Position numbers and translations under genes: made by a program. This document shows, piece by piece, positions 24,984 through 33,261 of a stretch of DNA of 64,000 nt. Position 1 is the first letter of the stretch; the number at the start of each line of letters is the position of its first letter. The notes beneath the pieces are model-generated. The model was not told where the DNA came from. It worked only from the letters and a program-made list of their open reading frames with translations, and ran no database searches. This DNA is from Gammaproteobacteria bacterium (GTDB taxonomy: Bacteria; Pseudomonadota; Gammaproteobacteria; Arenicellales; UBA868): assembly GCA_022450155.1 (NCBI GenBank), contig JAKUQR010000002.1, positions 89,287-153,286 of the forward strand. The letters are read 5' to 3'.

Positions 24984-26594
24984 GTGGACTTCAATTACAT
25001 CATTATTGGCGGTGGCACAGCCGGCTGCGTGCTGGCCAATCGCCTATCGGCGGATTCGGATGTGTCAGTAGTGCTGCTGGAGGCGGGCGGTAAGGACGAT
25101 TATTTCTGGATCGATATTCCGGTCGGTTATCTCTACACCATCGGTAACCCACGTACCGATTGGTGCTATCAGACCGAACCTGCTCCGGGACTGAATGGCC
25201 GTGCTATCGGTTACGCACGCGGCAAGGTTCTGGGTGGCTGCTCCTCGATCAACGCCATGATCTATATGCGTGGCCAGAGCAGCGATTACGATCACTGGGC
25301 GCAGTTAGGCAACCGGGGTTGGTCGTGGGATGACGTGCTACCGGTTTTCAAGCGCTCGGAAAACTATCAGCATGGTGCGGATGCGTTTCATGGCGACGGT
25401 GGAGAGCTGCGCGTCGAAGAGCGGCGTGTCGACTGGGAAATTCTTGACGCCTGGCGCGACGCGGCCGAGGCCTGCGGGATACCCAAGATCGACGAGTTCA
25501 ACCGAGGAAACAATTTCGGTAATGCTTACTTCCAGATGAACCAGCGGCGGGGAATTCGCTGGAGCGCCACCAAGGCATTCCTACGACCCGTACAGTCTAG
25601 ATCGAACCTTACGGTGATCACCAATGCCCACGTGCGGCGGCTATTGATCGATGTCAGTAATGAAGGTAACCGTGCGACGGGTGTCGAAGTAGAGGTTACA
25701 GGCAACGGTGTCCAACAAATTTACGCCCGCCACGAGGTCATTCTAGCTGCAGGCGCAATCGGATCACCGCAGATCCTACAGCTTTCCGGCATCGGTCCCG
25801 GCCCACTGTTACAGGATATCGGAATCCCGGTCGTACAGGACATTTCTGGTGTCGGCGAGGGCTTACACGACCACCTGCAGGTGCGAATGGTCTACAAGGT
25901 CGAAAACACGGTCACGCTAAATCAGCGGGCGAACTCGCTGCTAGGAAAGATTGCCATGGGCCTCGAATACCTATTTCTAAAAACGGGACCTCTAACCATG
26001 CCCCCCTCACAACTTGGCGCTTTTGCAAAGAGCGATCCTGACCAGCGCTCAGCCAACATCGAGTGGCATGTGCAGCCCCTCTCGCTAGACAAGTTCGGTG
26101 ATCCACTACATGAGTTCAATGCGATTACACCGTCGGTATGTAACCTGCGGCCCACTAGCCGGGGATACGTCCGGATCAAGACGACAGACCCTCACGACTA
26201 TCCCGCGATTCAGTTGAACTATCTATCTACCGATGAAGATCGCGAAGTCACGATTGCCGGTATGCGTTACACCCGCCGCATAATGCACGCCGCGCCCTTG
26301 GCCGGGTTCAACCCACAGGAATGGAAACCGGGTCCCAGCCTCGAATCCGATGATGAGCTCCTCCATGCGGCAGGTGACCTCGCGACGACGATCTTTCATC
26401 CGGTGGGTTCATGCAAGATGGGACACGACGAGATGGCGGTTGTGGACGATCGACTTGCCGTTCACGGTGTTCGAAACCTGCGCGTAGTCGACGCATCGGT
26501 CATGCCGCACATTACTTCAGGTAACACCAACGCGCCCACCGTGATGATCGCCGAGAAAGGTGCCGAATTCATTCGAGAAGATGCTGGGCGTTAG
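24984..26594 (+). CDS. GMC-family FAD oxidoreductase (choline dehydrogenase-like)
   Basis: 536 residues. FAD-binding GGGTAGCVLANRL near the N-terminus, the GMC signatures GKVLGGCSSINAMIYMRG (about 75-92) and AAGAIGSPQILQLSG (about 255-269), and C-terminal catalytic FHPVGSCKMG with the NTNAPT helix. It oxidises a primary alcohol to an aldehyde with FAD; choline-like or polyethylene-glycol-type alcohols are common for this subgroup. Start is GTG 24984. It begins 60 bases past the tRNA-Lys flank, so it is the first gene of the next cassette. Confidence 0.87.
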   Translation: MDFNYIIIGGGTAGCVLANRLSADSDVSVVLLEAGGKDDYFWIDIPVGYLYTIGNPRTDWCYQTEPAPGLNGRAIGYARGKVLGGCSSINAMIYMRGQSSDYDHWAQLGNRGWSWDDVLPVFKRSENYQHGADAFHGDGGELRVEERRVDWEILDAWRDAAEACGIPKIDEFNRGNNFGNAYFQMNQRRGIRWSATKAFLRPVQSRSNLTVITNAHVRRLLIDVSNEGNRATGVEVEVTGNGVQQIYARHEVILAAGAIGSPQILQLSGIGPGPLLQDIGIPVVQDISGVGEGLHDHLQVRMVYKVENTVTLNQRANSLLGKIAMGLEYLFLKTGPLTMPPSQLGAFAKSDPDQRSANIEWHVQPLSLDKFGDPLHEFNAITPSVCNLRPTSRGYVRIKTTDPHDYPAIQLNYLSTDEDREVTIAGMRYTRRIMHAAPLAGFNPQEWKPGPSLESDDELLHAAGDLATTIFHPVGSCKMGHDEMAVVDDRLAVHGVRNLRVVDASVMPHITSGNTNAPTVMIAEKGAEFIREDAGR

Positions 26595-26648
26595 GTCAGT
26601 TCCGCGACTTAAGATCAATCATGGAAGGCCGAGTATCTCGTTGCAGGT

Positions 26649-27554
26649 GTGATTACTGAGATAAAGGCAGATGTATGTTATCCACTTATAGGTTGGGGCG
26701 ATTACAGCACTGTTAAAGGTAAGGGATCGATTAAAGTCGAGTGGCAGATCTACTCTCGCTTGAATAGAGAAGTTGTACACCGAGTAACTACATTTGGTGC
26801 TAGCCAGATAAGCGCAAGCGACGATGCAGAGGCATATGACATCTTGCTAGGCGCATTCGCTCAGGCAACACATAACTTGTTGGCTGACCAAGGTTTTCAT
26901 AACCTTGTCATGGGTCACGTCGAGAAGAAGGATGCTCAGATTGCCGACTCATCAATAGTTATAAGGTCTCCAGTAGTGTCTAAGAAGTCGATTCAAAACA
27001 AATTGAATGATATACGGGCTGCGACTGTGGTTATTAATGCTGGCGAAGGTCATGGCAGTGGAGCTATTGTTGGTTCCGATGGATATGTTTTAACAAATGT
27101 ACATGTAGTTCGCGGTGCAAAGTTCGTAAAGGTAGGAATTGCAACTGGCCGAGAGATATTGGGAGAAGTAATTCGTATTAATAAGCGACGAGATGTTGCG
27201 CTCGTCAAAGTGGAAGAGAAAAACTTACCCGCAATTGCTATTGAGTTTAGTGAGCCGGCTATTGGTCATGACGTGTATGCCATTGGAGCTCCGTTGGAGG
27301 GGAGTCTGAGTACAACGGTGTCAAAAGGTATTGTTAGCGCGTATAGAGATCGCGATGGTCTTAAGCACATTCAGAGCGATGTCAATATTCAACTGGGTAG
27401 TAGTGGTGGACCACTACTAAATCAGAACGGAAATTTGGTTGGAATAGCCCAATCTGGGATAGTTTTTGATGGAGCATCGACCGGGTTGAATTTTTTCATC
27501 CCAATCAGAGATGCACTTCGATTTCTCAATATTCAGCTTAAGTACCAAAATTAA
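26649..27554 (+). CDS. HtrA/trypsin-like serine protease, probably 5'-truncated
   Basis: 301 residues. The C-terminal two thirds form a trypsin-like domain with catalytic His (LTNVHVVRG), Asp (RRDVALVK) and Ser (QLGSSGGPLL). No PDZ domain follows. The reading frame stays open upstream of GTG 26649 to a TAA at about 26613, and those residues (SWKAEYLVAG) continue the fold-like sequence. There is no signal peptide. I infer that the 5' end was lost at a junction 20-50 bases after the GMC gene. AT-rich codon use differs from that GC-rich neighbour. It may be inactive in export even if made. Confidence 0.7.
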   Translation: MITEIKADVCYPLIGWGDYSTVKGKGSIKVEWQIYSRLNREVVHRVTTFGASQISASDDAEAYDILLGAFAQATHNLLADQGFHNLVMGHVEKKDAQIADSSIVIRSPVVSKKSIQNKLNDIRAATVVINAGEGHGSGAIVGSDGYVLTNVHVVRGAKFVKVGIATGREILGEVIRINKRRDVALVKVEEKNLPAIAIEFSEPAIGHDVYAIGAPLEGSLSTTVSKGIVSAYRDRDGLKHIQSDVNIQLGSSGGPLLNQNGNLVGIAQSGIVFDGASTGLNFFIPIRDALRFLNIQLKYQN

Positions 27555-27686
27555 TATCTTCGAAACATATAGAGGTGCCTAGCCTTGTCACACTGTGTAT
27601 AACTATTACGACAGAGGGAGCACCTCAGATAGCAATTGACGTTACGCAGATCGTTGATTGTTCACCAGTTAGCGCATATCCATAGG

Positions 27687-27743
27687 GAGCGCTCTGCCTT
27701 CACACGGCATGGGTCGCTAGTTCAAATCCAGCCCCGCCCACCA
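27687..27743 (+). repeat. tRNA-Val (CAC) 3' half, scar B
   Basis: GAGCGCTCTGCC, anticodon loop TTCACAC (anticodon CAC), GGCA, T arm and acceptor end CGCCCACCA are recognisable. The 5' half of the gene is absent and several stem positions are mutated (T-stem CTAG/CCAG, acceptor CCCCGCC). The flank after CCA (ATTTTCCTGTGTTTACAGG) is related to the flanks of scars D and F. The 5' neighbour is the truncated protease. Confidence 0.65.
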
Positions 27744-27964
27744 TATTTTCCTGTGTTTACAGGACTTTGTGCGGATTCTAACGTCTGCTTCAACTGTGAC
27801 TCAGTGGTCAACGTGACCAAAAGGGCTTCGGCCTAAATAATCTCTGGTTTCTTCGTAAGCACCCTCCTACTCCGAACGTCTGAGGCAGTCAGTGTAGCCG
27901 TTAAGAGTTAATATTCCGGTCACGCCCGTAGGGCATGATCAACACCATAACAGAGGCAGGTAGG

Positions 27965-28846
27965 ATGGGAAGTAAACCCAAACTCGGATTTCTTGGTCTT
28001 GGCCTGATGGGCTCACAAATGACCAAACGCCTGATCAAGAACGGCTATCAGGTCACCGGCTTCGATCCAGACCCCGACAAGATGATCGGGGCTGTGGCGA
28101 ATGGCGTAATCGCCGCCGCATCCCCTGCCGAAGTGGCGCGGGCCAGCGATATCGTCCAAGCCTGCGTCATCAACACGCCGGCCCTGACCGAGGCCATGTT
28201 CGGACCGGCCGGTATCATTGAAGGTGGCGGTGCGGATAAAATCTTTCTCGATCACTCGACCACCATCGCTGATAAAACACGCGAACTGGCCGCTCGTTTA
28301 AGGGAAAAAACGGGTATGCGCTGGGTCGATGCACCGGTCTCGGGCGGACCGCCTGCTGCCGAAACGGGCGAGTTGGCAATCATGGTCGGAGGCAACGATG
28401 ATGACGTAATTCAGGTCCAACCCGTGCTCGATACGCTGGGCCACAACACCCACATGGGGCCACTCGGCACAGGACAGGTGACCAAGATGGTCAATCAGGT
28501 TCTGGTGCTGAACAATTTCACACTCCTGGCGGAGGCTGTGACCTTGGCGAAAAATGCCGGGATCGATCCGGCCAAGGTGCCGGAGGCACTCAAGGGCGGC
28601 TATGCTGACAGCCCGATGTTCCAGCGATTTTTCCCACGCATGATTGAGCGTGACTTCGACCCGGCGGGTTACGCACGCCAGGTCCTGAAGGATCTCGACA
28701 TGGTCGTCGACTTGGCCCAACAAACCAACACCCCGGTACCGATGTCCAGCCAATCGGCTGCGCTGTACCGTGTTCTGATAGCCAAGGGCCACAGTGAACT
28801 CGACGCCACCGCCATCCTCAAGATCTACGACGATCAGACGTTGTAG
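27965..28846 (+). CDS. 3-hydroxyisobutyrate dehydrogenase-family NAD(P) oxidoreductase
   Basis: About 293 residues. Dinucleotide motif GLGLMGSQM near the N-terminus, substrate-site DAPVSGGPPAAE (about residue 120), and catalytic Lys in GQVTKMVNQ (about 172). The family includes MmsB, tartronate semialdehyde reductase and succinic semialdehyde reductases. I chose ATG 27965 because AGGTAGG lies just upstream; an ATG at 27935 would add ten non-conserved residues. GC-rich, alone in its cassette between scar B and the next repeat. Confidence 0.85.
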   Translation: MGSKPKLGFLGLGLMGSQMTKRLIKNGYQVTGFDPDPDKMIGAVANGVIAAASPAEVARASDIVQACVINTPALTEAMFGPAGIIEGGGADKIFLDHSTTIADKTRELAARLREKTGMRWVDAPVSGGPPAAETGELAIMVGGNDDDVIQVQPVLDTLGHNTHMGPLGTGQVTKMVNQVLVLNNFTLLAEAVTLAKNAGIDPAKVPEALKGGYADSPMFQRFFPRMIERDFDPAGYARQVLKDLDMVVDLAQQTNTPVPMSSQSAALYRVLIAKGHSELDATAILKIYDDQTL

Positions 28847-29370
28847 ACCTTAGAGGCGATAGATGCGCGTTGGTCGATGGACTGCATATAGGTTGAGTGT
28901 GACCAAAACGTGACCGACACCAGTCCACTCGAGTCCATTCCAGTCACATTCGCGCGGGATCGGTGTGCGTAAGTGACTGATCTAATGAAACGCAATCCTC
29001 CTGCTGAATTAGGCATTCAGGGTGATAAAGGCACCACTTGCGCGGCGGTGCGGAGACTCCTTCTCTGCGGCTAGTGTTTCCCTACAAAAGGTTCTTATTC
29101 TCCCTCACAGTTTGGATTGGAAACTGCCGGGTGGGTCGGGTCAGGGTCTCATCAAAGGGTGCATCAATGGTCAAACCAAGCAGTTCTAGGATGCTTCCTC
29201 TATAACAACGACTCTCTATACTATGTGAGTGCAACAATCTCTTCATGTTGGTCGCGCCCGACAATTTATGGTCGGATTGTAGGTATCATTCCATCGATTT
29301 CAAGGTGATTCCTTAGGTGAGCGATGGCTCATGTTGCTCAATCCTCCCTCCGATGGAGTGGGTTAGTTTT
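28847..29370. repeat. scar-associated repeat, copy 2 (28893-28975), and non-coding flank
   Basis: 28893-28975 carries GTGACCaaaacGTGACC (11-base spacing), then AGTCCActcgAGTCCAttccAGTCAC (10-base spacing) and GCGCGGGATCGGTG. It is the clearest copy of the repeat found at seven places. The remainder to 29370 has no gene I can support; a minus-strand open stretch ends at 29082 but is not recognisable. Confidence 0.6.
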
Positions 29371-29403
29371 GGGGCTACCGCCCTCCGGTAGCCCTATTTT
29401 TTT
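29371..29403 (+). terminator. rho-independent terminator
   Basis: GGGGCTACCG-CCCT-CCGGTAGCCC forms a nine- to ten-base-pair GC-rich stem followed by a run of seven T. No gene immediately upstream is intact, so it is probably the leftover terminator of deleted cargo. It insulates the gene starting at 29456 from upstream transcription. Confidence 0.8.
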
Positions 29404-29455
29404 AACAATTTCAGTCCACTGCTTGAGTGAAATATTCCTGGAAACAATGTAACTT

Positions 29456-30523
29456 GTGAGTAAACACTACCAAATCGCGATTCTAGGTGCCACTTACGGA
29501 TCGCTCCTTTCAACCAAGTTGTTGTTGGGCGGTCACGATGTCACCTTGGTAGGCCTGCCAGATGAAGTTGAACTGATCAACCGTGAAGGCACGCGGGTAC
29601 GTATTCCCGTCAAAGGCCAAGACCAGCTACTTGAAATCGACTCACGAGTGCTATCTGGGGAGCTTAGGGCTCTCGCTCCGGAGGCGGTTGCGGCTGTTGA
29701 CTACGACCTTATTGTGCTCGCCATGCAAGAGCCACAGTACGCACAGGCGAGCATCCGAGCGTTACTCGAGAAAGTCGCCCATAGCGAAACACCGTGCTTG
29801 TCCATCATGAATATGCCGCCGTTGCCTTATCTGGCTCGAATTCCAGGATTTCCGCTAGAAGCCTGCCGCCATTGTTACACTGACGCTTCGATATGGGACG
29901 CCTTCGATCCTGCTCTTATCACGCTGTGCAGTCCCGATCCCCAAGCCTATCGACCGCCTGATGTAGCACTGAACGTACTTCAAGTCGGTTTGCCGACTAA
30001 TTTCAAAGCGGCGAGGTTTGATTCTGAACATCACACTGCCATTTTGCGACAACTTGAAGCTGATATCAGCACAGCCCGCTACGACACCGAGCATGGCCCA
30101 ATAGAAGTACCTGTCAAATTAAAAGTTCACGATTCGGTCTTTGTGCCGCTGGCCAAGTGGTGCATGCTGTTGGCAGGAAACTATCGCTGCATCCAAAAGG
30201 AGAACATGCGGTCAATTAAGGAGGCCGTTCATAATGACCTTGAAGAGTCCAGGCGGATTTATCAGTTAGTTATGGATCTTTGTATGACTCTCGGCGCCAA
30301 GGAAGAGGATCTCGTGCCTTTTGAAAAGTACGCCCACGCGGCAAAGTCACTCAAAAACCCCTCATCTGCTGCCAGAGCACTATTTAGCGGCGCACCCAAT
30401 ATCGAACGGGTCGATCTCCTGGTTCAGACCATTGCAGCAAAACAAAACCGACACGATTTTGCTATCGACGAGATTGTGGAGTTCGTCAATCACCGTTTGG
30501 AAATCAATCGACACGATGACTAA
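29456..30523 (+). CDS. ketopantoate reductase-like NAD(P)-binding protein
   Basis: 355 residues. The Rossmann start IAILGATYGSLLSTKLLLGGHDVTLV matches the ApbA/PanE pattern (shown here as one motif split at GATYGS, residues 11-16), with the first GxGxxG altered to GATYGS. The C-terminal half is helical with a conserved Lys/Asn-rich stretch (KWCMLLAGNYRC). The loop after beta-1 and the length (usual PanE about 300) suggest an opine- or octopine-dehydrogenase-like relative. Substrate unknown. GTG start; weak ribosome-binding site. Confidence 0.6.
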   Translation: MSKHYQIAILGATYGSLLSTKLLLGGHDVTLVGLPDEVELINREGTRVRIPVKGQDQLLEIDSRVLSGELRALAPEAVAAVDYDLIVLAMQEPQYAQASIRALLEKVAHSETPCLSIMNMPPLPYLARIPGFPLEACRHCYTDASIWDAFDPALITLCSPDPQAYRPPDVALNVLQVGLPTNFKAARFDSEHHTAILRQLEADISTARYDTEHGPIEVPVKLKVHDSVFVPLAKWCMLLAGNYRCIQKENMRSIKEAVHNDLEESRRIYQLVMDLCMTLGAKEEDLVPFEKYAHAAKSLKNPSSAARALFSGAPNIERVDLLVQTIAAKQNRHDFAIDEIVEFVNHRLEINRHDD

Positions 30524-30596
30524 TTCGATCTTGTGTATAGATGAATCTGGATTGATCAATATTGAACAAATGGAAGACAAACCTGGGTCGGGCCAT

Positions 30597-30732
30597 TAGA
30601 AGATCCGGGGGGATAGAGTTTCTTTGGGAAAGGCCAATGACGCTGGCTCTGCTGATACTGGCACTGGTTCTGCTTCTTGCGCCCTACTTACTCGACAAAC
30701 TGAAGATTCGTGACCGATTGTTGTCGAACTAG
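30597..30732 (+). pseudogene. TctA-type tricarboxylate transporter permease, C-terminal fragment
   Basis: Reads FLWERPMTLALLILALVLL, then LAPYLLDKLKIRD and a TAG at 30730-30732. The R-P-hydrophobic helix followed by a short basic tail is how TctA permeases end. No upstream TctA sequence remains, and the frame runs back into the end of the preceding gene, so this is a leftover of a deleted tripartite tricarboxylate transporter. Confidence 0.5.
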
Positions 30733-30779
30733 TTTTCTATTGATCTAAGTCGGACTAAGGATTCCTTTTCGATCAGATC

Positions 30780-30856
30780 ACTGTGACCATAATGTGACCG
30801 AAAATTGTCCACTCGAGTCCATATGAGTTACTTCCAGTCACTTTCGCGTGGGATCG
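30780..30856 (+). repeat. scar-associated repeat, copy 3
   Basis: TGTGACCataatGTGACC is followed by GTCCACTCGAGTCCAT, CCAGTCACTTTCGCGTGGGATCG. It matches copy 2 closely and is in the same orientation. It abuts the 3' end of the aminotransferase gene; no tRNA remnant is recognisable next to it, so this may be the arm half of a scar whose tRNA part was lost. Confidence 0.6.
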
Positions 30857-30865
30857 TCATCTATA

Positions 30866-32131
30866 TCAGTTGGGCAAAGCACTCGCTGCATCTTCTACTA
30901 TGCCCAAAGTTTTAGCTATATCGTCATCCGTCAGCGCGAGAGATATGTAGAACTTCCCAGGAATTTTGAGGATTCTGTTTTTCCTCAGAGTGGAATTAAA
31001 ATGAGCTGCTTTGTCCTTGTTTCCCAACAACACCTCCCGATAATTCTCCACAGATCCAGAGGAAAACACTACGTCGAATAATGTAGGATGACCTATGCTT
31101 TGGGCCGAATGGCCCGCCGCTTTTAAACAACGAACAAAGCCTTGCATTAAAGTTTGGCCTGTTCTCTCTAGTTTCTCGTATTGGCCTGGGCGCTGTAGAA
31201 TTTCAAGAGTTTTTAGCCCCGCAGCAACAGCCAGTGGATTACCACTTAGCGTTCCAACTTGCATAACAGATTGACCCGCACCAACTTTATTTTTATCGAA
31301 ATGTGCCATGATGTCGGACCGACCAGCAATAGCCGCAAGTGGTAAACCACCCCCTATAATTTTCCCTAGAGTACATAAATCTGGTACTACATCATAAACC
31401 GATTGAGCACCGCCGTAAGAAAATCGAAAACCGGTCACAATTTCGTCGAAAATTAGAACAATGCCATACCGTGAACACTCCTCGCGGAGAGTCTCAAGAA
31501 AACCAGGGGCCGGTGGAATAATACGTTGGAAAGGTTCGACAATAATGCCGGCAATTTGGTCAGCATATTTCGATATTAACGAACGTGTGAATTCAGCATC
31601 ATTAAATGGCGCTATAAGCACCTCACGTCGCACAGATTCGGGAATACCCGCTGAGTCAGCTACTGCTACAGGAAAGTCGGCCAGACTTCTTGGCGCGAGA
31701 CTCATCTGGGCCTCTGCGGACATACCATGGAACCCACCTTCAAATTTCACAATTTTGTCTCGGTGAGTAAAAGCACGGGCCAAGCGCATCGCGTACATGT
31801 CAGCTTCGGTGCCAGTTGAAACATATCTTACTTGTTCCGCGCAGGGAACAGCTTTACAAATTTCTTCTGCAAGTTCGATGCTAGCCGCATTCTGAGCAAA
31901 GAAAGTCATACCCTTTGAAAGCTGCTCAGCAACTGCTTCCAAGACTTCTGGATGTCCATGCCCAAGAATCATTGGTCCAGAGCCAATCAAATAATCTATG
32001 TACTCGTTACCATCTTCATCCCAAACTCTTGACCCCCGACCTTCTCGGATGACAACATCGGGATGAAAATCACCCAATCCACCACCCGGCATGACTTGGC
32101 GGGCACGAAAAAGAATATCTTGTTGCTTCAT
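30866..32131 (-). CDS. class III aminotransferase (glutamate-1-semialdehyde aminomutase-like)
   Basis: 421 residues. PLP Lys in LCTLGKIIGGGLPLAAIAG (about residue 256), cofactor Asp in LIFDEIVTGFR, phosphate site STGTEADMYAMRLAR. N-terminal VMPGGGLGDFHP resembles HemL-like proteins, but the context is catabolic. It could be a beta-amino acid or omega-amino acid aminotransferase, as many such single genes are mis-called HemL. It is flanked by repeat copy 3 and an amidase remnant. Confidence 0.85.
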   Translation of the reverse strand: MKQQDILFRARQVMPGGGLGDFHPDVVIREGRGSRVWDEDGNEYIDYLIGSGPMILGHGHPEVLEAVAEQLSKGMTFFAQNAASIELAEEICKAVPCAEQVRYVSTGTEADMYAMRLARAFTHRDKIVKFEGGFHGMSAEAQMSLAPRSLADFPVAVADSAGIPESVRREVLIAPFNDAEFTRSLISKYADQIAGIIVEPFQRIIPPAPGFLETLREECSRYGIVLIFDEIVTGFRFSYGGAQSVYDVVPDLCTLGKIIGGGLPLAAIAGRSDIMAHFDKNKVGAGQSVMQVGTLSGNPLAVAAGLKTLEILQRPGQYEKLERTGQTLMQGFVRCLKAAGHSAQSIGHPTLFDVVFSSGSVENYREVLLGNKDKAAHFNSTLRKNRILKIPGKFYISLALTDDDIAKTLGIVEDAASALPN

Positions 32132-32180
32132 AAATCCCTTCTATTCAATGCAATATCGTTGTAATTGCGACTGAAGAATT

Positions 32181-32382
32181 CTAATGTTCTTGGCTCCGGG
32201 AGAAGCCTGCCCAAATTGGTGGTCGATAATCCTTCCAACCTAGTGCTTTTTCTATCAACGAAGACGATTGTAAAACTAAGTGATCATGGCATAGATGTCC
32301 AGCCAATTGAACTGCTGCTGGTAGTTCACCGTCAAAAACATTTACAGGTAACGAAGCAGCAGGTTGACCCGTAACGTTACAG
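32181..32382 (-). pseudogene. amidase-signature family, C-terminal fragment
   Basis: The minus strand reads CNVTGQPAASLPV, then ELPAAVQLAGHLCHDHLVL and KALGWKDYRPP. NxTGxPAxSLP and the following P-x-G-x-Q-L-x-G pattern are the conserved end of amidase-signature enzymes. The catalytic core is missing; a stop lies at 32181-32183. It is on the same strand as and just upstream of the aminotransferase gene, with which it may once have formed an operon. Confidence 0.5.
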
Positions 32383-32837
32383 ACCTGAGAGAAAGGTGCA
32401 AAAATTCCACTATCGGCAGCCCAAGTTTCATAATCAAATGCTTCTGTTCTACTGTCTAATGATCCAATTGGAATTGGGTCGCAACCCGAGGAGCGCTGTC
32501 TTTAGGATACGATGCGGAAACGAATCTCTCGTATATGAGCAGTTGGAAGGAAATTTATCAGTTAGAAATCTCATGACCTAGAGCCTCTCATGTCTAACCG
32601 CTGAATATCCGTAACTAAAGTGACAAAAGTTTGAAACATATGTGTCGAACTTGGGAGATGATGCGGTGCAGGAATCAATAATGAAATAGCTTCTCCGTCT
32701 GTGAGCGTGTGGGTCCCGATCGCAGGACTGGGACCAGTGGATCGTTCCACTGAAATCTGGGATTGATCTCTAGGAATTAGGGGTTCCTTTTCGATCCCTC
32801 CGATCATGGTGGAATGCGGGTTATAGGTGGTCGATAA
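32383..32837. other. intergenic stretch, no gene recognised
   Basis: Two open stretches exist (plus strand to 32581; minus strand 32571-32807 with LTDGEAISLLIPAPHHLP), perhaps decayed coding sequence, neither assignable. From about 32755 the sequence GGTTCCTTTTCGATC resembles the bases preceding repeat copy 3 (TTCCTTTTCGATC near 30764), so the repeat unit extends upstream of its phased core. Confidence 0.3.
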
Positions 32838-32910
32838 AGTGGACGATTCAGTTGTCCTCTTGTGTCCTCTCTAGTCCATTTCAGTCAAGTTTGCGTGGGG
32901 ACGAAGTGTA
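32838..32910 (+). repeat. scar-associated repeat, copy 4 (degenerate)
   Basis: Contains GTCCTCTTGTGTCCTCTCTAGTCCAT, here noted by its units GTCCTC, GTCCTC, AGTCCA and AGTCAA at about 10-base spacing, followed by GTTTGCGTGGGGACGAAGTG. It lies 38 bases upstream of the tRNA-Pro scar C, giving the order phased repeat then tRNA 3' half. Confidence 0.5.
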
Positions 32911-32947
32911 GTTTTGTTGAATTTCCTAGACTGATTCTGGTCGGTAA

Positions 32948-33020
32948 CTGCCTTCGGGAGGCAGGGGCCGGAGGTTCAAATCCTCTCACCCCGACCATTA
33001 AATCAAGTAGTTAGCATCGT
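32948..33020 (+). repeat. tRNA-Pro (CGG) 3' half, scar C
   Basis: CTGCC-TTCGGGA-GGCAG anticodon arm (anticodon CGG), variable loop, T arm GGAGGTTCAAATCCTCT and acceptor end ACCCCGACCA (to 32997), all of proline type. The 5' half of the gene is absent. The flank TTAAATCAAGTAGTTAGCATCG matches the flank after the tRNA-Lys repeats (ATAAATCAACGACTTAGCGTCG), which shows that the same kind of element used both tRNA genes. Confidence 0.7.
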
Positions 33021-33261
33021 TGAGTTTTCAAAATCATGATTAGGAGGGCAGAATTACTGCTTTCTTGCTCGCCCTCTTTCTTGCCGCGTGAAATCAGTTG
33101 AGTCAACGGTCACAAAAATGCTGATCCGGAGTGTGCTTTTCGGAGCACAGAATTTGGTGGAGAGTTCTGGTTGGTTAAAGATTTTTTAGTAGGTATCCTC
33201 AAATTTCTAACCAGTATCCTGTAATCCATTTCATCGGCCAGGGTCAAGCCTCTTAAGGGTT

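Noticed and set aside
30866..32131. Assigning hemL (tetrapyrrole synthesis)
   Set aside because: Similar fold, but solitary in a catabolic cassette and probably not the housekeeping enzyme; left as class III aminotransferase.
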